A stretch of DNA of 64,000 nt, from NCBI RefSeq assembly GCF_910592395.1, contig NC_088326.1, forward strand, positions 6,889,001-6,953,000, written 5' to 3'. Shown here piece after piece: positions 24,051 through 36,405 of this stretch. The DNA comes from Lineus longissimus. Its lineage: Eukaryota > Nemertea > Pilidiophora > Heteronemertea > Lineidae. Position 1 is the stretch's first letter, and each line of letters opens with the position of its first letter. The notes below the pieces were generated by a model. The model was not told the DNA's origin. It worked only from the letters and a program-made list of their open reading frames with translations, and made no database searches. Both the position numbers and the translations under genes were made by a program.

Positions 24051-27000
24051 GTCGTCGCCGCCAGACAGCCACGTCCCTGGCAAAAGTGACGTCGGTGGTG
24101 GGGAGGGGGAGCAAATCGGTGCCAGGCAGCTGCCATCGACGTCATCGCCTCTAGGCAGCTACATCCCTTGCGACAGTGACGTCAGTGGTTGGGAGGTCGA
24201 GCCAATTGGTGCCAGGCAGCCTCCATTGACGTCATCGCCGCCAGGTAGCCACGTCCCTGGCGATAGTGACGTCGGTGGTCGGAAGGGGGAGCCAATCGGT
24301 GCCAAGCAGCCGCCATTGACGTCATCGCCGCCAGGCAGCCACGTCCCTGGTGACAGTGACGTCGGTGGTTGGGAGGGGGGAGCCAATCGGTGCCAGGCAG
24401 CCGAATTTGACGCCATCGCCTCCAAGCAGCCACGTCCCTGCTGACAGTGACGTCAGTGGTTGGGAGGGGGAGCCAATTGTTGCCAGGCAGCCTCCATTGA
24501 CGTCATCGCCGCCAGGTAGCCACGTCCCTGGCGACTGTGACGTCAGTGGTTGGGAGGGGGGGCCAATCGGTGTCAGGCAGTTGCCATCGACGTCATCGCC
24601 GCCAGGCAGCCACGTCCCTAGCGACAGTGATGTCGGTGGTTGGGAGGGTGGAGCCAGACGGTGCCAGGCAGCCACAATTGACGCCATCGCGTCCAGGCAG
24701 CCACGTCCCTGGCGAAAGTGACGTCAGTGGTTGGGAGGTCGAGCCAATCGGTGCCCCAGGCAGCCTCCATTGACGTCGTCGCCGCCTGGCGACAGTGACG
24801 TCAGTGGTTGGGAGGAGGGCCAATCGGTGTCAGGCAGCTGCCATCGACGTCATCGCCGCCAGGCAGCCACGTCCCTGGCGACAGTGATGTCGGTGGTTGG
24901 GAGGGTGGAGCCAGACGGTGCCAGGCAGCCACAATTGACGCCATCGCGTCCAGGCAGCCACGTCCCTGCCAACAGTGACGTCAGTGGTTGGGAGGGGGAG
25001 CCAATTGGGGCCAGGCAGCCTCATTGACGTCATCGCCGCCAGGTAGCCACAGTGACGCCGGTGGTTGGGAGGGAAGCCAATCGGTGCCGGGCAGCCGCAA
25101 TTCACGTCATCGCCTATAGGCAGCTACGTCCTTTGCGACAGTGACGTCAGTGGTTTGGAGGTCGAGCCAATCGGTGCCCCAGGCAGCCTCCAATGACGTC
25201 GTCGCCGCCAGACAGCCACGTTCCTGGCAAAAGTGACGTCGGTGGTTGGGAGGGGGAGCCACTCGGTGCCAGGCAGCTGCCATCGACGCCATCGCCTCCA
25301 GGCAGCAACGTCCCTGCCGACAGCGATGTCAGTGGTTGGGAGGGGGAGCCAATTGGTGCCAGGCAGCCTCCATTGACGTCATCGCCGCCAGGTAGCCACG
25401 TCCCTGGCGACTGTGGCGTCAGTGGTTGGGAGGGGGGCCAATCGGTGTCAGGCAGCTGCCATCGACGCCATCGCCGCCAGGCAGCCACGTCCATGGCGAC
25501 AGTGATGTCGGTGGTTGGGAGGGTGGAGCCAGACGGTGCCAGGCAGCCACAATTGACGCCATCGCGTCCAGGCAGCCACGTCCCTGGCGACAGTGACGCC
25601 GGTGGTTGGGAGGGGGAAGCGAAACGGTGCTAGGCAGCCGTAATTGACGTCGTCGCCTCTAGGCAGCCACGTCCCTGGTGACAGTGACGTCGGTGGTTGG
25701 GAGGGGGGAGCCAATCGGCGCCAGGTAGCCACAATTGACGCCATCGCCTCCAGGCAGCCACGTCCCTGGCGACAGTGACGTCAATGGTCGGGAGGGGGAG
25801 CCAATTGGTGCCAGGTAGCCTCCATTGACGTCATCGCCGCCAGGTAGCCACAGTGACGTCGGTGGTTGGGAGGGGGGAGCCAATCGGCGCCAGGTAGCCA
25901 CAATTGACGCCATCGCCTCCAGGCAGCCACGTCCCTGGCGACAGTGACGTCAATGGTCGGGAGGGGGAGCCAATTGGTGCCAGGTAGCCTCCATTGACGC
26001 CATCGCCTCCAGGCAGCCACGTCCCTGGCGACAGTGACGTCAATGGTCGGGAGGTCGAGCCAATCGGTGCCCCAGGCAGCCTCCAACGACGTCGTCGCCG
26101 CCAGACAGCCACGTCCCCGGCAAAAGTGACGTCGGTTGTTAGGAGGGGGAGCCAGTCGGTGCCAGGCAGCTGCCATCGACGTCATCGCCTCTAGGCAGCT
26201 ACGTCCCTTGCGACAGTGACGTCAGTGGTTGGGAGGTCGAGCCAATCGGTGCCCCAGGCAGCCTCCAACGACGTCGTCGCCGCCAGACAGCCACGTCCCC
26301 GGCAAAAGTGACGTCGGTTGTTAGGAGGGGGAGCCAGTCGGTGCCAGGCAGCTGCCATCGACGTCATCGCCTCTAGGCAGCTACGTCCCTTGCGACAGTG
26401 ACGTCAGTGGTTGGGAGGTCGAGCCAATCGGTGCCCCAGGCAGCCTCCAATGACGTCGTCGCCGCCAGACAGCCAAGTCCCCGGCAAAAGTGACGTCGGT
26501 GGTTGGGAGGGGGAGCCAGTCGGTGCCAGGCAGCTGCCATCGACGTCATCGCCTCTAGGCAGCTACGTCCCTTGCGACAGTGACGTCAGTGGTTGGGAGG
26601 TCGAGCCAATCGGTGGCCCAGGCAGCCTCCATTGACGTCGTCGCCGCCAGACAGCCACGTCCCTGGCGACAGTGACGCCGGTGGTTGGGAGGGGGAAGCC
26701 AAACGGTGCCAGTCAGCCGCAATTGACGTCATCGCCTCTAGGGAGCTACGTCCCTGGTGACAGTGACGTCGCTGGTTGGGAGGGGGAGCCAATCGGTGCC
26801 AGGCAGCCACAATGGACGCCATCGCGTCCAGGCAGCCACGTCCCTGGCGACAGTGACGTCAGTGGTTGGGAGGGGGAGCCAATCGGTGCCAGTCAGGCTC
26901 AATTGACGTCATCGCCGCCAGGTGGCCACGTCCCTATCGACAGTAACGTCGGGGGTTGGGAGGGGAAGCCAATCGGTGCCAGGCAGCTGCCATCGACGTC

Positions 27001-28044
27001 ATCGCCTCTAGGCAGCTACGTCCCTTGCGACAGTGACGTCAGTGGTTGGGAGGTCGAGCCAATCGGTGCCCCAGGCAGCCTCCATTGACGTCGTCGCCGC
27101 CAGAGAGCCACATCCCTGGCGACAGTGACGCCGGTGGTTGGGAGGGGGAAGCCAAACGGTGCCAGGCAGCCGTAATTGACGTCATCGCCTCTAGGCAGCC
27201 ACGTCCTTGGTGACAGTGACGTCGGTGGTTGGGAGGGGGGGAGCCAATCGGCGCCAGGCAGCCACAATTGACGCCATCGCCTCCAGGTAGCCACGTCCCT
27301 GGCGACAGTGACGTCAGTGGTTGGGAGGGGGAGCCAATTGGTGCCAGGTAGCCTCCATTGACGTCATCGCCACCAGGTAGCCACGTCCCTGGCGACAGTG
27401 TAGTCGGTGGTTGGGAGGGTGGAGTCAATCGGTGCCAGGCAGCCGCATTTGACGCCAACGCCTCCAGGCAGCCACGTCCCTGCCGACAGTGACGTCAGTG
27501 GTTGGGAGGGGGAGCCAATCGGTGCCCCAGGCAGCCTCCATTGACGTCGTCGCCGCCAGACAGCCACATCCCTGGCGACAGTGACGCCGATGGTTGGGAG
27601 GGGGAAGCCAAACGGTGCCAGGCAGCCGCAATTGACGTCATCGCCCCTAGGCAGCCACGTCCCTGGTGACAGTGACGTCGGTGGTTGGGAGGGGGAGCCA
27701 ATCGGCGCCAGGTAGCCACAATTGACGCCATCGCCTCCAAGCAGCCACGTCCCTGACGACAGTGACGTCAGTGGTTGGGAGGGGGAGCCAATTGGGGCCA
27801 GGTAGCCTCCATTGACGTCATCGACGCCAGGCAGCCACGTCCCTGGCGACAGTGAGGTTGGCGGTTGGCAGGGGAAGCCAATCGGTGCCAGGCAGCCGCC
27901 ATTGACGTCATCGCCGCCAGGCAGCCACGTCCCTGGCGACAGTGACGTCTGTGGTTGGGAGGGGGAGCCAATCGGTGCCAGGCAGCCGCAATTGACGCCA
28001 TCGCCTCCAGGCAGTCAAGTCCCTTCCGACAGTGACGTCAGTGG

Positions 28045-31000
28045 TTGGGAGGGGGAGCCAATTGGGGCCACGCAGCCTCATTGACGTCATCGCCGCCAAG
28101 TAGCCACAGTGACGCCGGTGGTTGGGAGGGGGAGCCAATCGGTGCCGGGCAGCCACAATTGACGTCATCGCCTCTAGGCAGTTACGTCCCTTGCGACAGT
28201 GACGTCTGTGGTTGGGAGGTCGAGCCAATCGGTGCCCCAGGCAGCCTCCAATGACGTCGACGCCGCCAGACAGCCACGTCCCCGGCAAAATAGACGTCGG
28301 TGGTTGGGAGGGGGAGCCAGTCGGTGCCAGGCAGCTGCCATCGACGTCATCGCCTCTAGGCAGCTACGTCCCTTGCGACAGTGACGTCAGTGGTTGGGAG
28401 GTCGAGCCAATCGGTGCCCCAGGCAGCCTCCATTGACGTCGTCGCCGCCAGACAGCCACGTCCCTGGCGACAGTGACGCCAGTGGTTGGGAGGGGGGAAG
28501 CCAAACGGTGCCAGTCAGCCGCAATTGACGTCATCGCCTCTAGGCAGCCACGTCCCTGGTGACAGTGACGTCGCTGGTTGGGAGGGGGGAGCCAATCGGT
28601 GCCGGTCAGCCGCAATTGACGTCATCGCCGCCAAGTAGCCACAGTGACGCCGGTGGTTGGGAGGGGGAGCCAATCGGTGCCGGTCAGCCGCAATTGACGT
28701 CATCGCCTCTAGGCAGCTACGTCCCTTGCGATAGTGACGTCAGTGATTGGGAGGTCGAGCCAATCGGTGCCCCAGGCAGCCTCCAATGACGTCGTCGCCG
28801 CCAGACAGCCACGTCCCTGGCGACAGCCATGTCGGTGGTTGGGAGGGTGGAGCCAGACGGTGCCAGGCAGCCACAATTGACGCCATCGCCACCAGGTAGC
28901 CACGTGCCTGGCGACAGTGACGTCGGTGGTTGGGAAGGTGAGCCAATCGGTGCCCCAGGCAGCCTCCATTGACGTCATCGCCGCCAGGCAGCCACGTCCC
29001 TGGCGACAGTGAGGTTGGCGGTTGGCAGGGGAAGCCAATCGGTGATAGGCAGGCGCCATTGACGTCATCGCCGCCAGGCAGCTACGTCCCTGGCGACAGT
29101 GACGTCGGTGGTTGGGAGGGGGAGCCAATCGGTGCCAGGCAGCCGCAATTAACGCAATCGCCTCCAGGCAGCCAAGTCCCTGCGGACAGTGACGTCAGTG
29201 GTTGGGAGGGGGAGCCAATTGGGGCCAGGCAGCCTCATTGACGTCATCGCCGCCAGATAGCCACAGTGACGCCGGTGGTTGGGAGGGGGAGCCAATCGGT
29301 GCCCAAGGCAGCCTCCATTGACGTCGTCGCCGCCACACAGCCACATCCCTGGCGACAGTGACGCCGATGGTTGGGAGAGGGAAGCCAAACGGTGCCAGGC
29401 AGCCGCAATTGACGTCATCGCCTATAGGCAGCCACGTCCCTGGTGACAGTGACGTCGGTGGTTGGGAGGGGGGAGCCAATCGGCGCCAAGCAGCCACAAA
29501 TTGGCGCCATCGCCTCCAGGCAGCCACGTCCCTGCCGACAGTGACGTCAGTGGTTGGGAGGGGGAGCCAATTGGTGCCAGGCAGCCTCCATTGACGTCAT
29601 CTCCGTCAGGGAGCCACGTCCCTGGCGACAGTGACGCCGATGGTTGGGAGGGGGAGCCAATTGGTGCCAGGCAGCCTCCATTGACGTCATCGCCGCCAGG
29701 TAGCCATGTCCCTGGCGACAGTGACGACAGTGGTTGGGAGGTCGAACCAATCGGTGCCCCAGGCAGCCTCCATTGACGTCGTCGCCGCCAGACAGCCACG
29801 TCCCTGGCGACAGTGACGTCAGTGGTTGGGAGGGGGGCCAATCGGTGCCAGGCAGCTGCCATCGACGTCATCGCCGCCAGGCAGCCACGTCCTGGCGACA
29901 GTGATATCGGTGGTTAGGAGGGTGGAGCCAGACGGTGCCAGGCAGCCACAATTGACGCCATCGCGTCCAGGCAGCCACGTCCCTGGCGACAGTGACGTCA
30001 GTGGTTGGGAGGGGGAGCCAATCGGTGCCGGGCAGCCGCAATTGACGTCATCGCCTCTAGGCAGCTACGTCCCTTGCGACAGTGACGTCAGTGGTTGGGA
30101 GGTCGAGCCAATCGGTGCCCCAGGCAGCCTCCATTGACGTCATCGCCGCCAGGCAGCCACGTCCCTGGCGACAGTGAGGTTGGCGGTTGGCAGGGGAAGC
30201 CAATCGGTGCCAGGCAGCCGCCATTGACGTCATCGCCGCCAGGCAGCCACGTCCCTGGCGACAGTGACGTCTGTGGTTGGGAGGGGGAGCCAATCGGTGC
30301 CAGGCAGCCGCAATTGACGCCATCGCCTCCAGGCAGTCAAGTCCGTGCCGACAGTGACATCAGTGGTTGGGAGGGGGAGCCAATTGGGGCCAGGCAGCCT
30401 CATTGACGTCATCGCCGCCAAGTAGCCACAGTGACGCCGGTGGTTGGGAGGGGGAGCCAATCGGTGCCGGGCAGCCGCAATTGACGTCATCGCCTCTAGG
30501 CAGCTACGTCCCTTGCGACAGTGACGTCAGTGGTTGGGAGGTCGAGCCAATCGGTGCCCCAGGCAGCCTCCAATGACGTCGTCGCCGCCAGACAGCCACG
30601 TCCCCGGCAAAAAAGACGTCGGTGGTTGGGAGGGGGAGCCAGTCGGTGCCAGGCAGCTGCCATCGACGTCATCGCCTCTAGGCAGCTACGTCCCTTGCGA
30701 CAGTGACGTCAGTGGTTGGGAGGTCGAGCCAATCGGTGCCCCAGGCAGCCTCCATTGACGTCGTCGCCGCCAGACAGCCACGTCCCTGGCGACAGTGACG
30801 CCGGTGGTTGGGAGGGGGAAGCCAAACGGTGGTAGTCAGCCGCAATTGACGTCTTCGCCTCTAGGGAGCTACGTCCCTGGTGACAGTGACGTCGCTGGTT
30901 GGGAGGGGGGAGCCAATCGGTGCCAGGCAGCCACAATTGACGCCATCGCGTCCAGGCAGCCACGTCCCTGGCGACAGTGACGACAGTGGATGGGAGGGGG

Positions 31001-32632
31001 AGCCAATCGGTGCCAGTCAGGCTCAATTGACGTCATCGCCGCCAGGTGGCCACGTCCCTAGCGACAGTAACGTCGGGGGTTGGGAGGGGAAGCCAATCGG
31101 TGCCAGGCAGCTGCCATCGACGTCATCGCCTCTAGGCAGCTACGTCCCTTGCGACAGTGACGTCAGTGGTTGGGAAGTCGAGCCAATCGGTGCCCCAGGC
31201 AGCCTCCATTGACGTCGTCGCCGCCAGACAGCCACATCCCTGGCGACAGTGACGCCGGTGGTTGGGAGGGGGAAGCCAAACGGTGCCAGGCAGCCGTAAT
31301 TGACGTCATCGCCTCTAGGCAGCCACGTCCTTGGTGACAGTGACGTCGGTGGTTGGGAGGGGGGGAGCCAATCGGCGCCAGGAAACCACAATTGACGCCA
31401 TCGCCTCCAGGCAGCCACGTCCCTGGCGACAGTGACGTCAGTGGTTGGGAGGGGGAGCCAATCGGTGCCAGTCAGGCTCAATTGACGTCATCGCCGCCAG
31501 GTGGCCACGTCCCTGACGACAGTGACGTCAGTGGTTGGGAGGGGGAGCCAATCGGTGCCGGGCAGCCGCAATTGACGTCATCGCCTCTAGGCAGCTACGT
31601 CCCTTGCGACAGTGACGTCAGTGGTTGGGAGTTCGAGCCAATCGGTGCCCCAGGTAGCCTCCGTCATCGCCTCTAGGCAGCCACGTTCCTGGTGACAGTG
31701 ACGCCGGTGGTTGGGAGGGGGAGCCAATCGGCGCCAGGTAGCCACAATTGACGCCATCGCCTCCAGGCAGCCACGTCCCTTGCGACAGTGACGTCAGTGG
31801 TTGGAAGGGGGAGCCAATTGGTGCCAGGTAGCCTCCATTGACGTCATCGCCGCCAGGTAGCCACAGTGACGTCAGTGGTTGGGAGGGGGAGCCAATCGGT
31901 GCCGGGCAGCCGCAATTGACGTCATCGCCTCTAGGCAGCTACGTCCCTTGCGACAGTGACGTCAGTGGTTGGGAGGTCGAGCCAATCGGTGCTCCAGGCA
32001 GCCTCCATTGACGTCATCGCCGCCAGGCAGCCACGTCCCTGGCGACAGTGAGGTTGGCGGTTGGCAGGGGAAGCCAATCGGTGCCAGGCAGCCGCCACTG
32101 ACGTCATCGCCGCCAGGCAGCCACGTCCCTGGCGACAGTGACGTCTGTGGTTGGGAGGGGGAGCCAATCGGTGCCAGGCAGCCGCAATTGACGCCATCGC
32201 CTCCAGGCAGTCAAGTCCCTGCCGAAAATGACGTCAGTGGTTGGGAGGGGGAGCCAATTGGGGCAAGGCAGCCTCATTGACGTCATCGCCGCCAAGTAGC
32301 CACAGTGACGCCGGTGGTTGGGAGGGGGAGCCAATCGGTGCCAGGCAGCCGCAATTGACGTCATCGCCTCTAGGCAGCCACGTCCCTTGCGACAGTGACG
32401 TCAGTGGTTGGGAGGTCGAGCCAATCGGTGCCCCAGGCAGCCTCCAATGACGTCGACGCCGCCAGACAGCCACGTCCCCGGCAAAATAGACGTCGGTGGT
32501 TGGGAGGGGGAGCCAGTCGGTGCCAGGCAGCTGCCATCGACGTCATCGCCGCTAAGCAGCTACGTCCCTTGCGACAGTGACGTCAGTGGTTGGGAGGTCG
32601 AGCCAATCGGTGCCCCAGGCAGCCTCCATTGA
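28045..32632. repeat. Higher-order repeat copies at 28.0, 30.4 and 32.2 kb
   Basis: A block with private variants (GGCCACGCAGCC or GGCCAGGCAGCC, a short monomer lacking CACGTCC, then CCCCGGCAAAA) starts at 28045, 30367 and 32241. Shifts are 2,322 and 1,874 bp, so copies have gained or lost monomers. The GTTGGCGGTTGGCAGGGG marker lies upstream of each copy. Confidence 0.75.
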
Positions 32633-33627
32633 CGTCGTCGCCGCCAGACAGCCACGTCCCTGGCGACAGTGACGCCGGTGGTTGGGAGGGGGAAGCCAAA
32701 CGGTGCCAGTCAGCCGCAATTGACGTCATCGCCTCTAGGCAGCCACGTCCCTGGTGACTGTGACGTCGCTGGTTGGGAGGGGGGAGCCAATCGGTGCCAG
32801 GCAGCCACAATTGACGCCATCGCGTCCAGGCAGCCACGTCCCTGGCGACAGTGACGTCAGTGGTTGGGAGGGGGAGCCAATCGGTGCCAGTCAGGCTCAA
32901 TTGACGTCATCGCCGCCAGGTGGCCACGTCCCTGACGACAGTGACGTCAGTGGTTGGGAGGGGGAGCCAATCGGTGCCGGGCAGCCGCAATTGACGTCAC
33001 CGCATCTAGGCAGCTACGTCCCTTGCGACAGTGACGTCAGTGGTTGGGAGTTCGAGCCAATCTGTGCCCCAGGTAGCCTCCATTGACGTCGTCGCCGCCA
33101 GACAGCCACATCCCTGGCGACAGTGACGCCGGTGGTTGGGAGGGGGAAGCCAAACGGTGCCAGGCAGCCGTAATTGACGTCATCGCCTCTAGGCAGCCAC
33201 GTCCCTGGCGACAGTGACGTCAGTGGTTGGGAGGGGGAGCCAATCGGTGCCAGTCAGGCTCAATTGACGTCATCGCCGCCAGGTGGCCACGTCCCTGACG
33301 ACAGTGACGTCAGTGGTTGGGAGGGGGAGCCAATCGGTGCCGGGCAGCCGCAATTGACGTCACCGCATCTAGGCAGCTACGTCCCTTGCGACAGTGACGT
33401 CAGTGGTTGGGAGTTCGAGCCAATCTGTGCCCCAGGTAGCCTCCATTGACGTCGTCGCCGCCAGACAGCCACATCCCTGGCGACAGTGACGCCGGTGGTT
33501 GGGAGGGGGAAGCCAAACGGTGCCAGGCAGCCGTAATTGACGTCATCGCCTCTAGGCAGCCACGTCCCTGGTGACAGTGACGTCGGTGGTTGGGAGGGGG
33601 GAGCCAATCGGCGCCAGGTAGCCACAA

Positions 33628-36405
33628 TTGACGCCATCGCCTCCAGGCAGCCACGTCCCTGGCGACAGTGACGTCAGTGGTTGGGAGGGGGAGCCAATTG
33701 GTGCCGGGCAGCCGCAATTGACGTCATCGCCTCTAGGCAGCTACGTCCCTTGCGACAGTGACGTCAGTGGTTGGGAGGTCGAGCCAATCGGTGCCAGTCA
33801 GGCTCAATTGACGTCATCGCCGCCAGGTGGCCACGTCCCTAGCGACAGTAACGTCGGTGGTTGGGAGGGGGAGCCAATCGGTGCCAGGCAGCTGCCATCG
33901 ACGTCATCGCCTCTAGGCAGCTACGTCCCTTGCGACAGTGACGTCAGTGGTTGGGAGGTCGAGCCAATCGGTGCCCCAGGCAGCCTCCATTGACGTCGTC
34001 GCCGCCAGACAGCCACATCCCTGGCGACAGTGACGCCGGTGGTTCGGAGGGGGAAGCCAAACGGTGCCAGGCAGCCGTAATTGACGTCATCGCCCCTAGG
34101 CATTCACATCCCTGGTGACAGTGACGTCGGTGGTTGGGAGGGGGGAGCCAATCGGCGCCAGGCAGCCACAATTGACGCCATCGCCTCCAGGCAGCCACGT
34201 CCCTGGCGACAGTGACGTCAGTGGTTGGGAGGGGGAGCCAATTGGTGCCACGTATTCTCCATTGACGTCATCGCCGCCAGGTAGCCACGTCCCTGGCGAC
34301 AGTGTCGTCAGTGGTTGGGAGGGGGGAGTCAATCGGTGCCAGGCAGCCGCATTTGACGCCAACGCCTCCAGGCAGCCACGTCCCTGCCGACAGTGACGTC
34401 AGTGGTTGGGAGGGGGAGCCAATCGGTGCCCCAGGCAGCCTCCATTGACGTCGTCGCCGCCAGACAGCCACATCCCTGGCGACAGTGACGCCGATGGTTG
34501 GGAGGGGGAAGCCAAATGGTGCCAGGCAGCTGCAATTGACGTCATCGCCCCTAAGCAGCCACGTCCCTGGTGACAGTGTCGTCGGTGGTTGGGAGGGGGG
34601 AGCCAATCGGCGCCAGGCAGCCACAATTGACGCAATCGCCTCCAGGCAGCCACGTCCCTGACGACAGTGACGTCAGTGGTTGGGAGGGGGAGCCAATTGG
34701 GGCCAGGTAGCCTCCATTGACGTCATCGACGCCAGGTAGCCACGTCCCTGGCGACAGTGACGTCGGTGCATGGGAGGGGGGAGTCAATCGGTGCCAGGCA
34801 GCCTCCATTGACGTCATCGCCGCCAGGCAGCCACGTCCCTGGCGACAGTGAGGTTGGCGGTTGGCAGGGGAAGCCAATCGGTGCCAGGCAGCCGCCATTG
34901 ACGTCATCGCCGCCAGGCAGCCACGTCCCTGGCGACAGTGACGCCGATGGTTGGGAGGGGGAGCCAATTGGTGCCAGGCAGCCTCCATTGACGTCATCGC
35001 CGCCAGGTAGCCACAATTGACGCCATCGCCTCCAGGCAGCCACGTCCCTGGCGACAGTGACGTCAGTGGTTGGGAGGGGGAGCCAATTGGTGCCGGGCAG
35101 CCGCAATTGACGTCATCGCCTCTAGGCAGCTACGTCCCTTGCGACAGTGACGTCAGTGGTTGGGAGGTCGAGCCAATCGGTGCCAGTCAGGCTCAATTGA
35201 CGTCATCGCCGCCAGGTGGCCACGTCCCTAGCGACAGTAACGTCGGTGGTTGGGAGGGGGAGCCAATCGGTGCCAGGCAGCTGCCATCGACGTCATCGCC
35301 TCTAGGCAGCTACGTCCCTTGCGACAGTGACGTCAGTGGTTGGGAGGTCGAGCCAATCGGTGCCCCAGGCAGCCTCCATTGACGTCGTCGCCGCCAGACA
35401 GCCACATCCCTGGTGACAGTGACGCCGGTGGTTCGGAGGGGGAAGCCAAACGGTGCCAGGCAGCCGTAATTGACGTCATCGCCCCTAGGCAGCCACATCC
35501 CTGGTGACAGTGACGTCGGTGGTTGGGAGGGGGGAGCCAATCGGCGCCAGGCAGCCACAATTGACGCCATCGCCTCCAGGCAGCCACGTCCCTGGCGACA
35601 GTGACGTCAGTGGTTGGGAGGGGGAGCCAATTGGTGCCACGTATTCTCCATTGACGTCATCGCCGCCAGGTAGCCACGTCCCTGGCGACAGTGTCGTCAG
35701 TGGTTGGGAGGGGGGAGTCAATCGGTGCCAGGCAGCCGCATTTGACGCCAACGCCTCCAGGCAGCCACGTCCCTGCCGACAGTGACGTCAGTGGTTGGGA
35801 GGGGGAGCCAATCGGTGCCCCAGGCAGCCTCCATTGACGTCGTCGCCGCCAGACAGCCACATCCCTGGCGACAGTGACGCCGATGGTTGGGAGGGGGAAG
35901 CCAAATGGTGCCAGGCAGCCGCAATTGACGTCATCGCCCCTAAGCAGCCACGTCCCTGGTGACAGTGTCGTCGGTGGTTGGGAGGGGGGAGCCAATCGGC
36001 GCCAGGCAGCCACAATTGACGCAATCGCCTCCAGGCAGCCACGTCCCTGACGACAGTGACGTCAGTGGTTGGGAGGGGGAGCCAATTGGGGCCAGGTAGC
36101 CTCCATTGACGTCATCGACGCCAGGTAGCCACGTCCCTGGCGACAGTGACGTCGGTGCATGGGAGGGGGGAGTCAATCGGTGCCAGGCAGCCTCCATTGA
36201 CGTCATCGCCGCCAGGCAGCCACGTCCCTGGCGACAGTGAGGTTGGCGGTTGGCAGGGGAAGCCAATCGGTGCCAGGCAGCCGCCATTGACGTCATCGCC
36301 GCCAGGCAGCCACGTCCCTGGCGACAGTGACGCCGATGGTTGGGAGGGGGAGCAAATTGGTGCCAGGCAGCCTCCATTGACGTCATCGCCGCCAGGTAGC
36401 CACGT
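33628..36405. repeat. Two near-identical 1,389-bp tandem copies
   Basis: 33628-35016 and 35017-36405 match in order and in private variants. Corresponding positions 33628/35017, 34115/35504, 34268/35657 and 34757/36146 all differ by exactly 1,389 bp. I see only scattered single-base differences. This is the youngest duplication I can recognise in the array. Confidence 0.85.
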
